From: Edaphobacter dinghuensis
GTDB taxonomy: Bacteria; Acidobacteriota; Terriglobia; Terriglobales; Acidobacteriaceae
Assembly: GCF_014640335.1 (NCBI RefSeq)
Contig: NZ_BMGT01000002.1
Location: 248,001-312,000, forward strand
DNA length: 64,000 bases
Reading direction: 5' to 3'
Shown one piece after another: positions 42,501 to 51,293 of the stretch. The notes under the pieces are model-generated. The model worked only from the letters and a program-made list of their open reading frames with translations. It made no database searches and had not been told where the DNA came from. A program made the translations under genes and the position numbers. How positions within the stretch are numbered: position 1 is the stretch's first letter; every line of letters begins with the position of its first letter.

Positions 42501-45454
42501 ACTGCTGGCTCGGCTTGCAGTTCACGCCGCCCACTACCGGCCCGCAGGCTGCAACCGTTGCTCTTCGCTCAAGCGCGCAGGGCAACGCCTACACGCTTAC
42601 TCTCACCGGCAATGGATTGCCTCTCTCCGGACTCATTCTCAGCCCCGTCAACTATGACTTCGGAGCCATCCCTGCCAACTCCACCACGGCCCCTACGCTC
42701 TTTACCCTTACTAATCTCACTTCGTCCGCCGTCACGCTCACGGCTCCTGCCGTTAGCGCAGGCTTCGTCATCAACACCGCTCCCACCGGAGGCGCGGCCT
42801 GCACCGGAACCCTTGCTCCCACCGCTTCCTGCTTCGTCGCAGCGGCCTTCGCTCCCACCGCGACTGGCCAGATCGGAGGAACGCTCACTATTCCTACGAG
42901 CACTGGTAACCTCACCGCTTCGCTCACCGGCTTCGGCGTACCCGATCCCGGCTTGTCACTCACACCAAATGCTCTGGTCTTCAATAACGTTCCCGGCACG
43001 ACTGCGACACAGCAGACCATCACCCTCAAAAACACAGGGGCAGTAACACTCCAGATCGCTACCCCCACCGTTGCCACATCAAACTTCACCGCCACGACAA
43101 GCTGCACGACGCTCACTCCCGGCGGCGTCTGCACCATTGCAGTGGCGTACGTGCCTGGGAGCGCACCGGCAACCGACACGCTGACCATCCCAGTTATCAA
43201 CTCGCTTACCGGAGCAGCCACCTACAGCGTCGCTCTGACCGGAACTTACACCACCGAGGACTCCGGCCTCCAGATCATTCCCGCTACCGCCGACTTTGGG
43301 CCACAGCTTACCGGCAGCCCCGGAGTTACCCGACAGTTCACCATCAACAACCTCGCGGCGAAGTCGCTTACCCTGACACTCTCCCTGCCTCGACAGGTCG
43401 TGCTCGCGGAGCCTCCCTGCGCCGCGCTCGCTCCCAACGCAAGCTGCAACTTCTCGGTCACCTTTCTTCCGCTTACCAACGGCGACATCACCGGGACTCT
43501 CTTTGCCCAAGCCACACCCACCGACGGGAGTGCTACGCTCACGAGTCTCGGTTACATCGAAGGCTATGGACTAGGCACCGGGACGCTTGCTATCACCGGC
43601 AATCTCACCCCCACTGGAGGCGACGGCACGCTGCTCAACTTCGGTCAGGTAACCTCCGGCCAGTCGTTGAGCCAGACTCTTACGCTCAGCAATCCCAACA
43701 CCACCGCCATCACCATCCGGCGCATTACCAGCGAGTGGCCCTTCCTCAGCACAAGCACCTGCACTGCCGCGCTTGCACCCGGGCAATCCTGCACTGTGAC
43801 CATTACTTACTCTCCACTGAACCAGACGGCGGCGGGGAGCGGCTTATCGCTCTCCAACAGCGACACCGGCTCTCTGGTCATCGAGAGCGATGCGCTCACC
43901 AGTCCCAACATCGTCGATCTCACCGGAAGCGCGGCACCGATCTTCGTCACCGTACCGGACAACACTGCACCGCTGGCCGCTTATACTGTCTCGCAAAGCT
44001 CGATGGCCTTCGTCTCTACCGCCGTCGGCAACGTCTCGGCTGCACAGACCGTCACGCTCTCAAATACGGGTACTCTCACCCTTCACGTCACCGGTCTCAA
44101 TACGACGCCTGACTTCACCGCGACGGGCACCTGCGCCACACTTGTCCCCGGAGCAAGCTGCACGCTCACCGTCACCTTTACGCCACAGCTTTCCGGCACT
44201 CGCGCCAGCGCACTCGAGATATCCTCGGACGCGAGTACGACGCTCGACTTTATCAGCCTGATCGGCACCGCAACCCCGGCCTCGCTCAGCTTCTCGCCAT
44301 CTTCGCTCGACTTCGGCAGCATCCTCGTCGGCAGCACCTCGACCATGCCCATCCAGGTCACCAACACAAGCGCGACTCCGGCAATCTTTCACAGCATTAC
44401 CGCTACCGGCGACTATGCCGTCACAGGCGATTGCCCAGCCTCCGGCGGCTCGCTCGCCGCCAGCACAAGCTGTACGCTCGAAGCCGCCTTCACGCCGACC
44501 CAGGCCGGAACACGCACCGGAGCGATCGCGGTTGCCAGCTCGCTCTCGACGCTGGCGCTGACCGTTCCGGTCACGGGCATCGGAGCGCAGTCTCACCTTC
44601 TGGCGAACCCTGCCAGCCTTGACTTCGGCAGCCTTGCGCTGGCGGCCTCGGCAGAGCTTACGCTGACTCTGAGCAACTCCGGCACCGCCCCCGTCACAGG
44701 GCTACACCTCGCGGTCACAGGCGACTACGCCATCATCAGCCCATGCGCTCTCACCACACTCGTCGCGGGAGCCAGTTGCTCGGTCACACTCTCGTTTACG
44801 CCTACTGCGCTTGGCACCCGCGCCGGTGCGCTGACCATTACAAGCGCGACCAACTCCCCAACTGCCGTGCCGCTCACCGGCAGCGGAGTTCCGAACGGCA
44901 GCTTCCTGTTGACGGTCGACGGCAAGTCCTCCTCGAGTGTCACGATCAAAAGCGGCTACCCCGCGAACTACATCCTTACCGTCACGCCACAGAACAGCTT
45001 CAGCGGAACCGTCATCCTGAACTGCTCGGCGGTCACCCCGGGGCAGTACACAAGCTGCGCCCTGCTGCCCTCGAGCATCGCGCTAAGCGGTGCGGCACAG
45101 AATACGACGGCCACCCTCAACACGATTACCTCGGCCCAGGTCACCCTTGCGCAGAACGTCAGCCACGGCGGCGCTTCGCACACCGGCATCATGCTCGGCC
45201 TGCTGCCTGCCGCTCTATTCTTCTTCTGGAGAGTGCGCCCGGCCCACGCTAGGTTCTACACTTTTGTGATCATCGCTTTCGCTGCAACAGCAATGATCAC
45301 GCTGACCGGCTGCGGCAGTGGGGGGTCGCTCGACTCCACCGACCCCAACCTCCGCAAGACGCCGCCAGGCACCTACCAGTACCAGATCACGGCTACTTCG
45401 GTCACAGGCCCGCGCATCACCGAGACGGTGACGCTGAACCTGACTGTTCAGTAA
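39596..45454 (+). CDS. Giant secreted choice-of-anchor-D (ASH/Hydin-like) repeat protein
   Basis: A 1,952-residue exported protein. A signal peptide (to about residue 34, LHAQQT) is followed by a propeller-like region with SBBP-type repeats (about 40-480, for example AADASDDAYVAGYT). About eleven immunoglobulin-like choice-of-anchor-D modules of roughly 100 residues come next, each with an LDFG-like opening strand and a GxxC pair such as APGQSCTV. The C-terminus has a hydrophobic stretch (MLGLLPAALFFFW), Arg residues, a second helix ending LTGCGSGG and a final small beta domain, which may anchor it. Such proteins are thought to act at the cell surface; the binding target is unknown. It ends 5 bases before the convergent ribBA-like gene. 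Confidence 0.85.
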   Translation: MMKTRPSPRLIPCVFGLTILCVLSFIIPETLHAQQTQQLLFTGLRSVASQGRFNAVQSAPNGDLYLLLDQKDGVRLLKTDASATIVLAQAQLGAKGDIGLAMALDPSGSIYITGTTGSGSLAATSGVAFPNAADTSTNSFIAKFDSDLNPLFVTFTGSGRTAASSIAATADAVFITGSTFGALPVTSGAFIQNPASNSMQNGFVEKFRADGTSLLYATYLSGANGSTAPTAIAADASDDAYVAGYTTSSGYPTLNALVPEMIGAYSGFLSKLTPAGDGVLFSTFIPGSGVTSLAVDPTAGNLLLSGTIALGQFPVATAAMPLVNLSYQTLLRMPLDGSAVLSSTLLAPGTQSVVASAPNGAAWVGGTLITPLLPLPALSNIGDSFALRVTAQNNIDQALRFGGLPTTNPGFANAVVTLTSLATDAAGHPLFAGAVDPTASSSLLASETYDLPLYNSPTAALPSTVRNAVLPTGICTGSQCAGSGAYLSKIDPTTAAPSLALSVDDSPNLTLRNLGSAAATGLQITATGFTLATDCPTILSAGAECSIALNGSGPGSITAQADDATTQTVSLPASATTPNAIVFSPKELDFGIETSSNPAATRTITITNLSAQSQTFASSSAGTQFTEQSSDCPSNGTAKLLSAGATCHITVAFTVSSDPTTDGPLQSNWTIGPGSVRLTGYSEAAALALSASEIDFGTQYTGGLRLPRYLYLSNNSDVAIPHSTVALSGASPFTLVDRCPTQLLAHTVCQIQIDYLSALSPSDDSITLSLDQGLTVLVTGKTLPPPGAGGATVNPNLTVSPSSLNFPNAIPVTAVSSATQTVAVGNTGNQPIPLALSLTGDFTEATSCNTTLAAHTTCNVVISFAPSQPGTRQGLLSVTAGAATTPAYVALSGTATPILTSNNGALDFGNVIADQSAVQWYKITQSFTALTAVTSNSAFKAILVEDIGYGHGTPPTSAFSTSATGSCVNCWLGLQFTPPTTGPQAATVALRSSAQGNAYTLTLTGNGLPLSGLILSPVNYDFGAIPANSTTAPTLFTLTNLTSSAVTLTAPAVSAGFVINTAPTGGAACTGTLAPTASCFVAAAFAPTATGQIGGTLTIPTSTGNLTASLTGFGVPDPGLSLTPNALVFNNVPGTTATQQTITLKNTGAVTLQIATPTVATSNFTATTSCTTLTPGGVCTIAVAYVPGSAPATDTLTIPVINSLTGAATYSVALTGTYTTEDSGLQIIPATADFGPQLTGSPGVTRQFTINNLAAKSLTLTLSLPRQVVLAEPPCAALAPNASCNFSVTFLPLTNGDITGTLFAQATPTDGSATLTSLGYIEGYGLGTGTLAITGNLTPTGGDGTLLNFGQVTSGQSLSQTLTLSNPNTTAITIRRITSEWPFLSTSTCTAALAPGQSCTVTITYSPLNQTAAGSGLSLSNSDTGSLVIESDALTSPNIVDLTGSAAPIFVTVPDNTAPLAAYTVSQSSMAFVSTAVGNVSAAQTVTLSNTGTLTLHVTGLNTTPDFTATGTCATLVPGASCTLTVTFTPQLSGTRASALEISSDASTTLDFISLIGTATPASLSFSPSSLDFGSILVGSTSTMPIQVTNTSATPAIFHSITATGDYAVTGDCPASGGSLAASTSCTLEAAFTPTQAGTRTGAIAVASSLSTLALTVPVTGIGAQSHLLANPASLDFGSLALAASAELTLTLSNSGTAPVTGLHLAVTGDYAIISPCALTTLVAGASCSVTLSFTPTALGTRAGALTITSATNSPTAVPLTGSGVPNGSFLLTVDGKSSSSVTIKSGYPANYILTVTPQNSFSGTVILNCSAVTPGQYTSCALLPSSIALSGAAQNTTATLNTITSAQVTLAQNVSHGGASHTGIMLGLLPAALFFFWRVRPAHARFYTFVIIAFAATAMITLTGCGSGGSLDSTDPNLRKTPPGTYQYQITATSVTGPRITETVTLNLTVQ

Positions 45455-45459
45455 TTTAC

Positions 45460-46599
45460 CTAAGCCTTTACCTTGACCGGTACCGGAACCTGCTCGACGA
45501 TCTCGATACCAAACCCCTGCAAGGCAGGCACGTGCGTCGGCGTATTGGTCAGCAACCGAATTTTGTGGATGCCCAGATCGGATAGTATCTGGCCGCCGAG
45601 ACCGACCTGGCGAAGCGTCCGCTGTGTGCGGTCGTCGCTGCGGTCGCGGGAGCGGTCGCGATGCAGCACGATCCGCGCGGGCACCGTTCCGCGATCGATG
45701 CCGAATCCCTTGGTCCCGTTGTGCAGATACACCAACGCACCACGTCCGGCCTCGGCGATCATGCGCATTGAGTTCTCTACCACTGCCTGGCAATCGCACA
45801 TCGAGGTCGAAAACACATCGCCGGCAAGGCAGTGCGTATGCACACGCACCGTAACCGGTTCGTCGCCGGTTACATCGCCGTAGACCAGCGCGACGTGCGA
45901 CTCTCCGCCCTCGACCTCGCTCTCGTAGGCAATCATGCGAAACTCGCCGTGGGCCGTAGGCAGCATCGATTCGGCCACGCGATGGATGTATCGCTCGTTC
46001 TGCAGACGATAGCGAATCAGGTCTGCCACCGTCATCATCTTCAGGCCGTGCAACTCGCAGAACTTGATCAGGTCAGGAACCCGCGCCATGGTTCCGTCTT
46101 CGTTCATGATCTCGCAGATGACACCAGCCGAGATCAGCCCCGCCATCCGTGCCAGATCGACCGAAGCCTCCGTCTGTCCCGCCCGCACAAGAACGCCGCC
46201 CTTTCGCGCCCGTAGGGGGAAGACGTGTCCGGGCCGGGCCAGGTCCTGCGCGGTCGAGGCAGGATTGATCGCCACTCGAATCGTATGCGCCCGGTCAGCG
46301 GCAGAAATTCCTGTAGTGACGCCTTCGCGCGCCTCGATGCTCTCGGTGAAAGCGGTGCCGAATCGCGAGGTGTTCTCCTGCGTCATCGGTCCCAGCCGCA
46401 GGTAGTCGGCGCGCTCCTCGGTCAGCGTCAGGCAGATGAGACCGCGACCAAACCGGGCCATGAAGTTGATGGCCTCGGGCGTGACGAACTCTGCCGCCAG
46501 CGTCAGGTCGCCTTCATTTTCGCGGTCCTCGTCGTCGACGACGACGACCATCCGCCCAGCCCGTATCTCTGCAACCGCCTCGGCAACATCGGCAAACAT
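45460..46599 (-). CDS. ribBA: RibBA-type protein: intact DHBP synthase, degenerate GTP cyclohydrolase II half
   Basis: A 379-residue fusion. Residues 1-200 are a complete 3,4-dihydroxy-2-butanone-4-phosphate synthase ([34 protein letters not shown]), which makes the four-carbon riboflavin precursor. Residues 205-379 have the GTP cyclohydrolase II fold with the zinc cysteines ([14 protein letters not shown]). However, the GTP-binding QEGRGIGL-type loop reads [10 protein letters not shown], and the catalytic Asp/Arg segment is replaced by a basic [18 protein letters not shown] stretch. The last 50 residues again match the family. The frame is continuous, so this is divergence rather than a visible frameshift. 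Cyclohydrolase activity is doubtful. Confidence 0.85.
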   Translation of the reverse strand: MFADVAEAVAEIRAGRMVVVVDDEDRENEGDLTLAAEFVTPEAINFMARFGRGLICLTLTEERADYLRLGPMTQENTSRFGTAFTESIEAREGVTTGISAADRAHTIRVAINPASTAQDLARPGHVFPLRARKGGVLVRAGQTEASVDLARMAGLISAGVICEIMNEDGTMARVPDLIKFCELHGLKMMTVADLIRYRLQNERYIHRVAESMLPTAHGEFRMIAYESEVEGGESHVALVYGDVTGDEPVTVRVHTHCLAGDVFSTSMCDCQAVVENSMRMIAEAGRGALVYLHNGTKGFGIDRGTVPARIVLHRDRSRDRSDDRTQRTLRQVGLGGQILSDLGIHKIRLLTNTPTHVPALQGFGIEIVEQVPVPVKVKA

Positions 46600-46641
46600 A
46601 GCAGCCTCCTACACTTTCGACTCAGTTCATGATACGTTCGA

Positions 46642-46676
46642 CGCAAAAAGAAACGCCGCCATTTTCAGGCGGCGTT
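46642..46676 (-). terminator. Rho-independent terminator after the 75-residue protein gene
   Basis: On the minus strand AACGCCGCC and GGCGGCGTT form a perfect 9-bp stem around a 7-base loop, followed by TTCTTTTT. It separates the small gene from the RibBA-type gene, which must therefore have its own promoter or rely on read-through. Confidence 0.85.
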
Positions 46677-46718
46677 CGTCACTTCAGATAACTGCTTATA
46701 GGATCGACTCGATTTTTT

Positions 46719-46946
46719 TTACAGAGTCGACTCAATCTCAAATCCCCACGCTTCCAACAGCGCCTCGGGAATGTACTTCGAATTCTTGTTCCGCCGAGCC
46801 CACTCACGCAGTCTGGTCGACCGGATGTATTGGTCGGGAGTCAGTTTGAACTCCTTAACGACTTGCTCGAACGACGTAACCGTAGGCACGACCGGCCCGA
46901 TCGGCTCAGGCTTGCCCCAGTTCGGATTTCCACGACGCTTTGCCAT
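46719..46946 (-). CDS. Small conserved-looking protein of unknown function
   Basis: A 75-residue basic protein ([15 protein letters not shown] at the start) with a folded-looking middle ([29 protein letters not shown]) that could be a compact helical nucleic-acid-binding unit, and an acidic end. GAGG lies upstream, a sigma70-like promoter at 47029-47057 and a strong terminator downstream, so it is a clean single-gene unit. I do not recognise a named family. The organised unit supports it being real. Confidence 0.7.
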   Translation of the reverse strand: MAKRRGNPNWGKPEPIGPVVPTVTSFEQVVKEFKLTPDQYIRSTRLREWARRNKNSKYIPEALLEAWGFEIESTL

Positions 46947-47268
46947 ATCTGTTCGGTACCTCTTCCAGGATATCTAGATGATCCCCCGCTCTTCGTACGG
47001 CGGTTTAAGGGAAATTGATGCTGCATTCATTCTATGGCATTTATGCCCATAAATCAAGCATTCTGTCTGTTCTGATGGAGCGATCGAGCACTCATGATGC
47101 CCCTGTTCGGAGCAGGCATCTTTTCCGGTCGTAGCTCCGTCTATCCAGCAGTCCCGTGAGATGGCAAGCGTTCCGATGTAAGATCGAACCGACAATTTCT
47201 CGACGTCCTTTCGATCGACTACTTTAGATCGTTTCTTGCCCATTTCAGCCGCACGCGAGGCAATAGCT
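46947..47268. other. Divergent intergenic region
   Basis: About 320 bases with no gene on either strand that I can support. It holds the promoter of the small minus-strand gene (47029-47057) and the unidentified promoter of the molybdenum hydroxylase operon. A long open frame crosses it on the minus strand but is only the antisense of the next gene. Confidence 0.5.
47029..47057 (-). promoter_or_regulatory. Promoter of the small 75-residue protein gene
   Basis: On the minus strand TTGATT (47057-47052) and TAGAAT (47034-47029) are separated by 17 bases. They match 4 and 5 of 6 consensus positions. The spacer contains an imperfect inverted repeat (ATGGGCAT/ATGCCAT). Confidence 0.5.
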
Positions 47269-47982
47269 ATGAGCGCCCCCCCCTGCTCCCCTCTCGAGGA
47301 AGAAGAGCTTCTCGAAAACGAGTCCGCGACCGAATCGGTCGACCTCGAAATCTCCCGCCGCACCTTCGTCAAAGCCGCCAGCATTCTCAGCGCAGGTGTG
47401 ATTACCGGCATGCCACGCATAGCCGAGGCAGAAGCGGAGCGGATGGCCGCAACCAGCACACCGCAGACGATCTCGGTGACGCTCAGGGTCAACGGCAAGT
47501 CCGAACCGCTGACGCTGGACACCCGCACCACGCTGCTCGATGCCCTGCGCGAACATCTCGACCTGACCGGCAGCAAAAAAGGATGCGACCACGGCCAATG
47601 CGGGGCCTGTACCGTTCTGATCGACGGTCGCCGGGTGAATAGCTGCCTTACGCTTGCGGCGGTCGCGGACGGGGCCGAGATCACCACCATCGAGGGCCTG
47701 GCCAACGGCGACGACCTCAGCGCCGTGCAGCAGGCGTTCCTCGAGCATGATGCCTTCCAATGCGGCTACTGCACGCCGGGCCAGATCTGCTCGGCCACCG
47801 CGCTGCTCGACGAGCAGAAGCACGGCGCGCTCAGCACCGTCTCGTTTGAGACCGGCAACCTCGCCAGTCCGCAGCTCACCGACAACGAGATTCGCGAGCG
47901 CATGAGCGGCAACATCTGCCGCTGTGCCGCCTATCCCAACATCGTCGCCGCCGTTCGCGCAGCAGAGAGGGCCAGCGCATGA
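47269..47982 (+). CDS. Molybdenum hydroxylase [2Fe-2S] subunit (PaoA/YagT-like)
   Basis: A 237-residue iron-sulphur subunit. A Tat signal (ISRRTFVKAASILSAG, about residues 28-45) comes first. A plant-type [2Fe-2S] domain has GCDHGQCGAC and a later Cys, and a helical domain binds the second cluster (CGYCTPGQ and ICRCAAYP). Electrons from the molybdenum site pass through it to FAD. The gene overlaps the FAD-subunit gene by 4 bases (ATGA). In E. coli the matching enzyme is a periplasmic aldehyde oxidase. The ATG at 47269 is preferred over TTG 47236. Confidence 0.88.
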   Translation: MSAPPCSPLEEEELLENESATESVDLEISRRTFVKAASILSAGVITGMPRIAEAEAERMAATSTPQTISVTLRVNGKSEPLTLDTRTTLLDALREHLDLTGSKKGCDHGQCGACTVLIDGRRVNSCLTLAAVADGAEITTIEGLANGDDLSAVQQAFLEHDAFQCGYCTPGQICSATALLDEQKHGALSTVSFETGNLASPQLTDNEIRERMSGNICRCAAYPNIVAAVRAAERASA

Positions 47983-48983
47983 ATCCTTTCAGCTATCAAC
48001 GCGTCACTGATCCTGAAGAAGCCATTCACGCGGTCTCTGCTCATAACGCAAAGTTTCTCGGCGGAGGCACCAACCTTGTCGATCTGATGAAGGATGGCGT
48101 CGAGCACCCGACGACGCTGATCGATATCAACCGGCTCGATCTTGCGCAGGTGACTACCACGGCCAGCGGCGGCGTCCTCATCGGCGCGCTGGTCCGCAAC
48201 AGCGATCTTGCCAATCACGCTCTGATCCGTCGTAACTATCCTTTGCTCTCGCAGGGGTTGCTCAGCGGAGCCTCTCCGCAGCTTCGTAACATGGCCACCA
48301 CCGGCGGCAACCTGCTACAGCGAACCCGCTGCTTCTACTTCATGGACACCACCTTCCCGGCCTGCAATAAACGCTATCCCGGCTCGGGTTGCGCGGCCAT
48401 CAACGGCTACAACCGCATCCACGCGATCCTCGGCGCAAGCGAAGATTGCATCGCCACTAACCCCTCCGACATGAATGTCGCCATGGCCGCTCTTGATGCA
48501 ACGGTTCATGTTCAGGGACCTAAGGGTAAGCGTGCTATTCCCTTTGCCGATTTTCATCGCCTTCCCGGGAAGACTCCACAGATCGAGACCAACCTCAGAT
48601 CCGACGAACTGATCACCGCCGTCGAGCTTCCTGCTCCGAAGTTCGCCGCGAACTCCTGGTACCTCAAAGTCCGCGACCGTCAGAGTTATGCCTTTGCCCT
48701 GGTTGCTGTAGCTGCCGGACTCGAGATGGACGGCACCACCATCAAGTCGGCAGGACTCGCACTTGGCGGCGTCGCGCACAAACCGTGGCGATCTATGGAG
48801 GCCGAGAGGTCGCTGGCAGGAAAGACCGCCAACGCCGAGGCGTTCAAAAAAGCTGCCGACCTTGCGCTGGCTGGAGCCAAACCCTACGAGCACAATGCCT
48901 TCAAGATCGAACTGGCCAAGCAGAGCATCGTGCGCGCCCTTACCCTTGCCGCGCAGGGGCGCCGGGAAGGAGCACAGGCATGA
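47979..48983 (+). CDS. Molybdenum hydroxylase FAD subunit (PaoB/YagS-like)
   Basis: A 334-residue FAD-binding subunit of the CO dehydrogenase flavoprotein type. The FAD motifs KFLGGGTNLVD (about residue 24) and TTGGNLLQRTRC (about residue 107) are clear. The latter, followed by the extended TFPACNKRYPGSGC, resembles the extra [4Fe-4S] insertion of PaoB. The C-terminal CutM-like domain completes it. It overlaps the genes on both sides by 4 bases, which indicates tight translational coupling. It has no signal of its own and is probably carried by the Tat signal of the iron-sulphur subunit. Confidence 0.88.
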   Translation: MNPFSYQRVTDPEEAIHAVSAHNAKFLGGGTNLVDLMKDGVEHPTTLIDINRLDLAQVTTTASGGVLIGALVRNSDLANHALIRRNYPLLSQGLLSGASPQLRNMATTGGNLLQRTRCFYFMDTTFPACNKRYPGSGCAAINGYNRIHAILGASEDCIATNPSDMNVAMAALDATVHVQGPKGKRAIPFADFHRLPGKTPQIETNLRSDELITAVELPAPKFAANSWYLKVRDRQSYAFALVAVAAGLEMDGTTIKSAGLALGGVAHKPWRSMEAERSLAGKTANAEAFKKAADLALAGAKPYEHNAFKIELAKQSIVRALTLAAQGRREGAQA

Positions 48984-51196
48984 TCGGGATTCAGACAGAG
49001 CAACAGCAAGATCAGCAGCAGGAGCAAAGGCCGGAACGCCAGCTCAACCATCGCTACGATGCCTTCGCCAAGGTAACCGGACGCGCGAAGTATGCAGCCG
49101 AGTTCCCTGTCAAAAACGTCGCCTATGCGTACATCGTTCAAGCCACGATTCCCGCCGGAGTTGTAGTCTCGATCGACGATGCCGCTGCCAGCCGTGCCTC
49201 CGGCGTGCACAGCATCATCACTCCTTTTAATGCGCCGAAGCTGGCCGAGCTTGGCAACGTCAATGTGCTGCAGGATACGACCGTCTTTTACAGTGGCCAG
49301 CCGATCGCCGTAGTGGTTGCACGCTCGCTGCCCGAGGCTCGCTCAGCCGCAGCCATGCTGCACATCACCTACAAGGAGCAGCCGGCGAAGCTGGACTTCG
49401 ACGGCCTGCTTAGCGAAGCTCGACCGCCAAAACGCGGGGGCACCTTCCACCGTGGCGACACTGCCGCTGCACTTGCCAAAGCCACGGTCACCATCGATCA
49501 GACCTACTCCACGCCGCTGCAGAACCACAACCCGATGGAGCCGCATGCCACCATCGCTGCCTGGGACGGCGACAAACTCAATGTCTACGACGCTACCCAG
49601 GGCATCACCGGCGTTCAACAGGGGCTGGCTCGCGCCTTCTCCATTCCTCAGGCCAATGTCCACGTCGAATGCCCTTATACCGGCGGCGGGTTCGGCTGCA
49701 AAGGCTATGTCTGGTCGCACACCTTGCTTGCGGCTATGGCAGCCAAGGTAGCTCAGCGCCCAGTAAAGCTTGTGCTCGATCGCGGACAGATGTTCGGCCC
49801 GGTAGGCTCGCGCCCCAACACCAGCCAGCACATCAAACTTGCCGCTTCGTCAGACGGTAAGCTCTTGCTGCAACAGCACGACTCCACCTGCTACACCTCC
49901 TTCATCTCCGACTGGGTCGAGAGTTGCGCCGCGCAGACTAACCTCCTCTACGACAGCGAATCGCTCTCCACCTCGCACTTGGTCGTTCCGCTCAACCTCG
50001 GGATGGGTACGTGGATGCGTGCTCCCGGCGAAGCTACCGGAAGTGTCGCCTTAGAGATCGCGCTCGACGAGCTGGCGGAGAAGTTGAACATCGATCCCAT
50101 TCAACTACGTCTGATCAACTACGCCGAAAAAGATCCTCGTAGCGGCAAGCCCTGGTCGAGCAAACATCTGCGCGAGGCGTATGCTCAGGCCGCAGATCGC
50201 TTCGGATGGTCCAAACGCAATGCCCAACCCGGACAGCTTCGCGAGGGCAACAAACTCATCGGGCACGGCATGGCGACCGCGAACTATGGCGCTGGACGCT
50301 CTCCCTCGTCCGCCATCGTTCGCATTCAGCCGAACGGGCGAGTCTTCGTCGGAATCGGCACACAGGATATCGGCACAGGGACCTACACCATCCTCGCCCA
50401 GGCCGCGGCGCTTGCGCTGGCCATGGACCCTTCGCTGGTCGACGTCAAGCTGGGAGACACCACGCTGCCGCGTTCCGGCGGCTCCGGTGGATCGACGACC
50501 GCGGCCTCCGTCTGCCCGGCCGTCTATGACGCTGCGACACAGGCAAAGCTCAAGCTCGCGCAGTTGGCCGTCTCCGATGCAAAGTCGCCCTTCCACGGAG
50601 CGAACGTCGCAGACATCGACACAAAAGATGGCAAGCTGTTCCTCAAGTCCGCCGCCGCAGGCGATCCTGAGTCCATCACCGACTTACTTGCCCGCAATGG
50701 TGGCGCAGCCATCGAAGCGACCGCTACCAGCGAGCTGGCCAAAGATCGTGAGTCGTTTACATCGCACTCCTGGGGAGCGGTCTTCGCCGAGGTTGCCGTC
50801 GATGCCGACACGCACATGACGCAGGTACGTCGTGTCGTCGCCACCTACGACATCGGCACCCTGCTCAACGAAAAGACCGGCCTGAACCAACTGAGCGGCG
50901 GAGTCGTCTGGGGCATCAGCATGGCGTTGCACGAAGCGTCCATCATCGACAAAAAATATGGGCGCACCGTCAACGAAAACTTCGCGGACTATCACGTTCC
51001 CGTCAACGCGGACGTTCACGAGATCGACATTACCTGTCTCAATATCCCCGACTACAAGTTCAATCCTCTAGGAGCAAGAGGCATCGGCGAGATCGGCATC
51101 ACCGGGGCTGCGGCTGCCATCGCCAACGCGATCTACAACGCTACCGGCAAGCGCGTTCGCGACCTGCCCATTACCCCTGACAGGCTGATGGCGTGA
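48980..51196 (+). CDS. Molybdenum hydroxylase large subunit (PaoC/YagR-like, molybdopterin-binding)
   Basis: A 738-residue catalytic subunit of the xanthine dehydrogenase family. Domains run from the N-terminal hammerhead (about residues 20-130) to the molybdopterin-binding region, with QNHNPMEPH, YTGGGFGCKG, GTWMRAPGE, GTQDIGTGTYT, SGGSGGSTTA and the active-site glutamate in ARGIGEIGIT close to the end. These enzymes hydroxylate aldehydes or heterocycles using water. ATG 48980 overlaps the upstream stop. The N-terminus is Gln-rich. The usual maturation chaperone (PaoD/XdhC type) is not encoded next to it. The substrate is probably an aldehyde, by analogy with PaoABC. Confidence 0.88.
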   Translation: MIGIQTEQQQDQQQEQRPERQLNHRYDAFAKVTGRAKYAAEFPVKNVAYAYIVQATIPAGVVVSIDDAAASRASGVHSIITPFNAPKLAELGNVNVLQDTTVFYSGQPIAVVVARSLPEARSAAAMLHITYKEQPAKLDFDGLLSEARPPKRGGTFHRGDTAAALAKATVTIDQTYSTPLQNHNPMEPHATIAAWDGDKLNVYDATQGITGVQQGLARAFSIPQANVHVECPYTGGGFGCKGYVWSHTLLAAMAAKVAQRPVKLVLDRGQMFGPVGSRPNTSQHIKLAASSDGKLLLQQHDSTCYTSFISDWVESCAAQTNLLYDSESLSTSHLVVPLNLGMGTWMRAPGEATGSVALEIALDELAEKLNIDPIQLRLINYAEKDPRSGKPWSSKHLREAYAQAADRFGWSKRNAQPGQLREGNKLIGHGMATANYGAGRSPSSAIVRIQPNGRVFVGIGTQDIGTGTYTILAQAAALALAMDPSLVDVKLGDTTLPRSGGSGGSTTAASVCPAVYDAATQAKLKLAQLAVSDAKSPFHGANVADIDTKDGKLFLKSAAAGDPESITDLLARNGGAAIEATATSELAKDRESFTSHSWGAVFAEVAVDADTHMTQVRRVVATYDIGTLLNEKTGLNQLSGGVVWGISMALHEASIIDKKYGRTVNENFADYHVPVNADVHEIDITCLNIPDYKFNPLGARGIGEIGITGAAAAIANAIYNATGKRVRDLPITPDRLMA

Positions 51197-51293
51197 CCTG
51201 AGAAAAGTTTTCCTCAGGCACGCTGAATCCTTCCCCAAACTCACCTCATCTATTCGATGTTTGTCGAAATATCAATAAATGGAGCGTAGAGAG

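Noticed and set aside
46600-46640. FMN riboswitch in front of the RibBA-type gene
   Set aside because: Only about 40 bases separate the start from the upstream terminator, too short for an FMN aptamer, and none of its conserved elements are visible.
46974-47705. Open frame of 243 codons on the minus strand across the intergenic region
   Set aside because: Most of it is antisense to the well-supported iron-sulphur subunit, and the rest crosses the promoter of the small gene.
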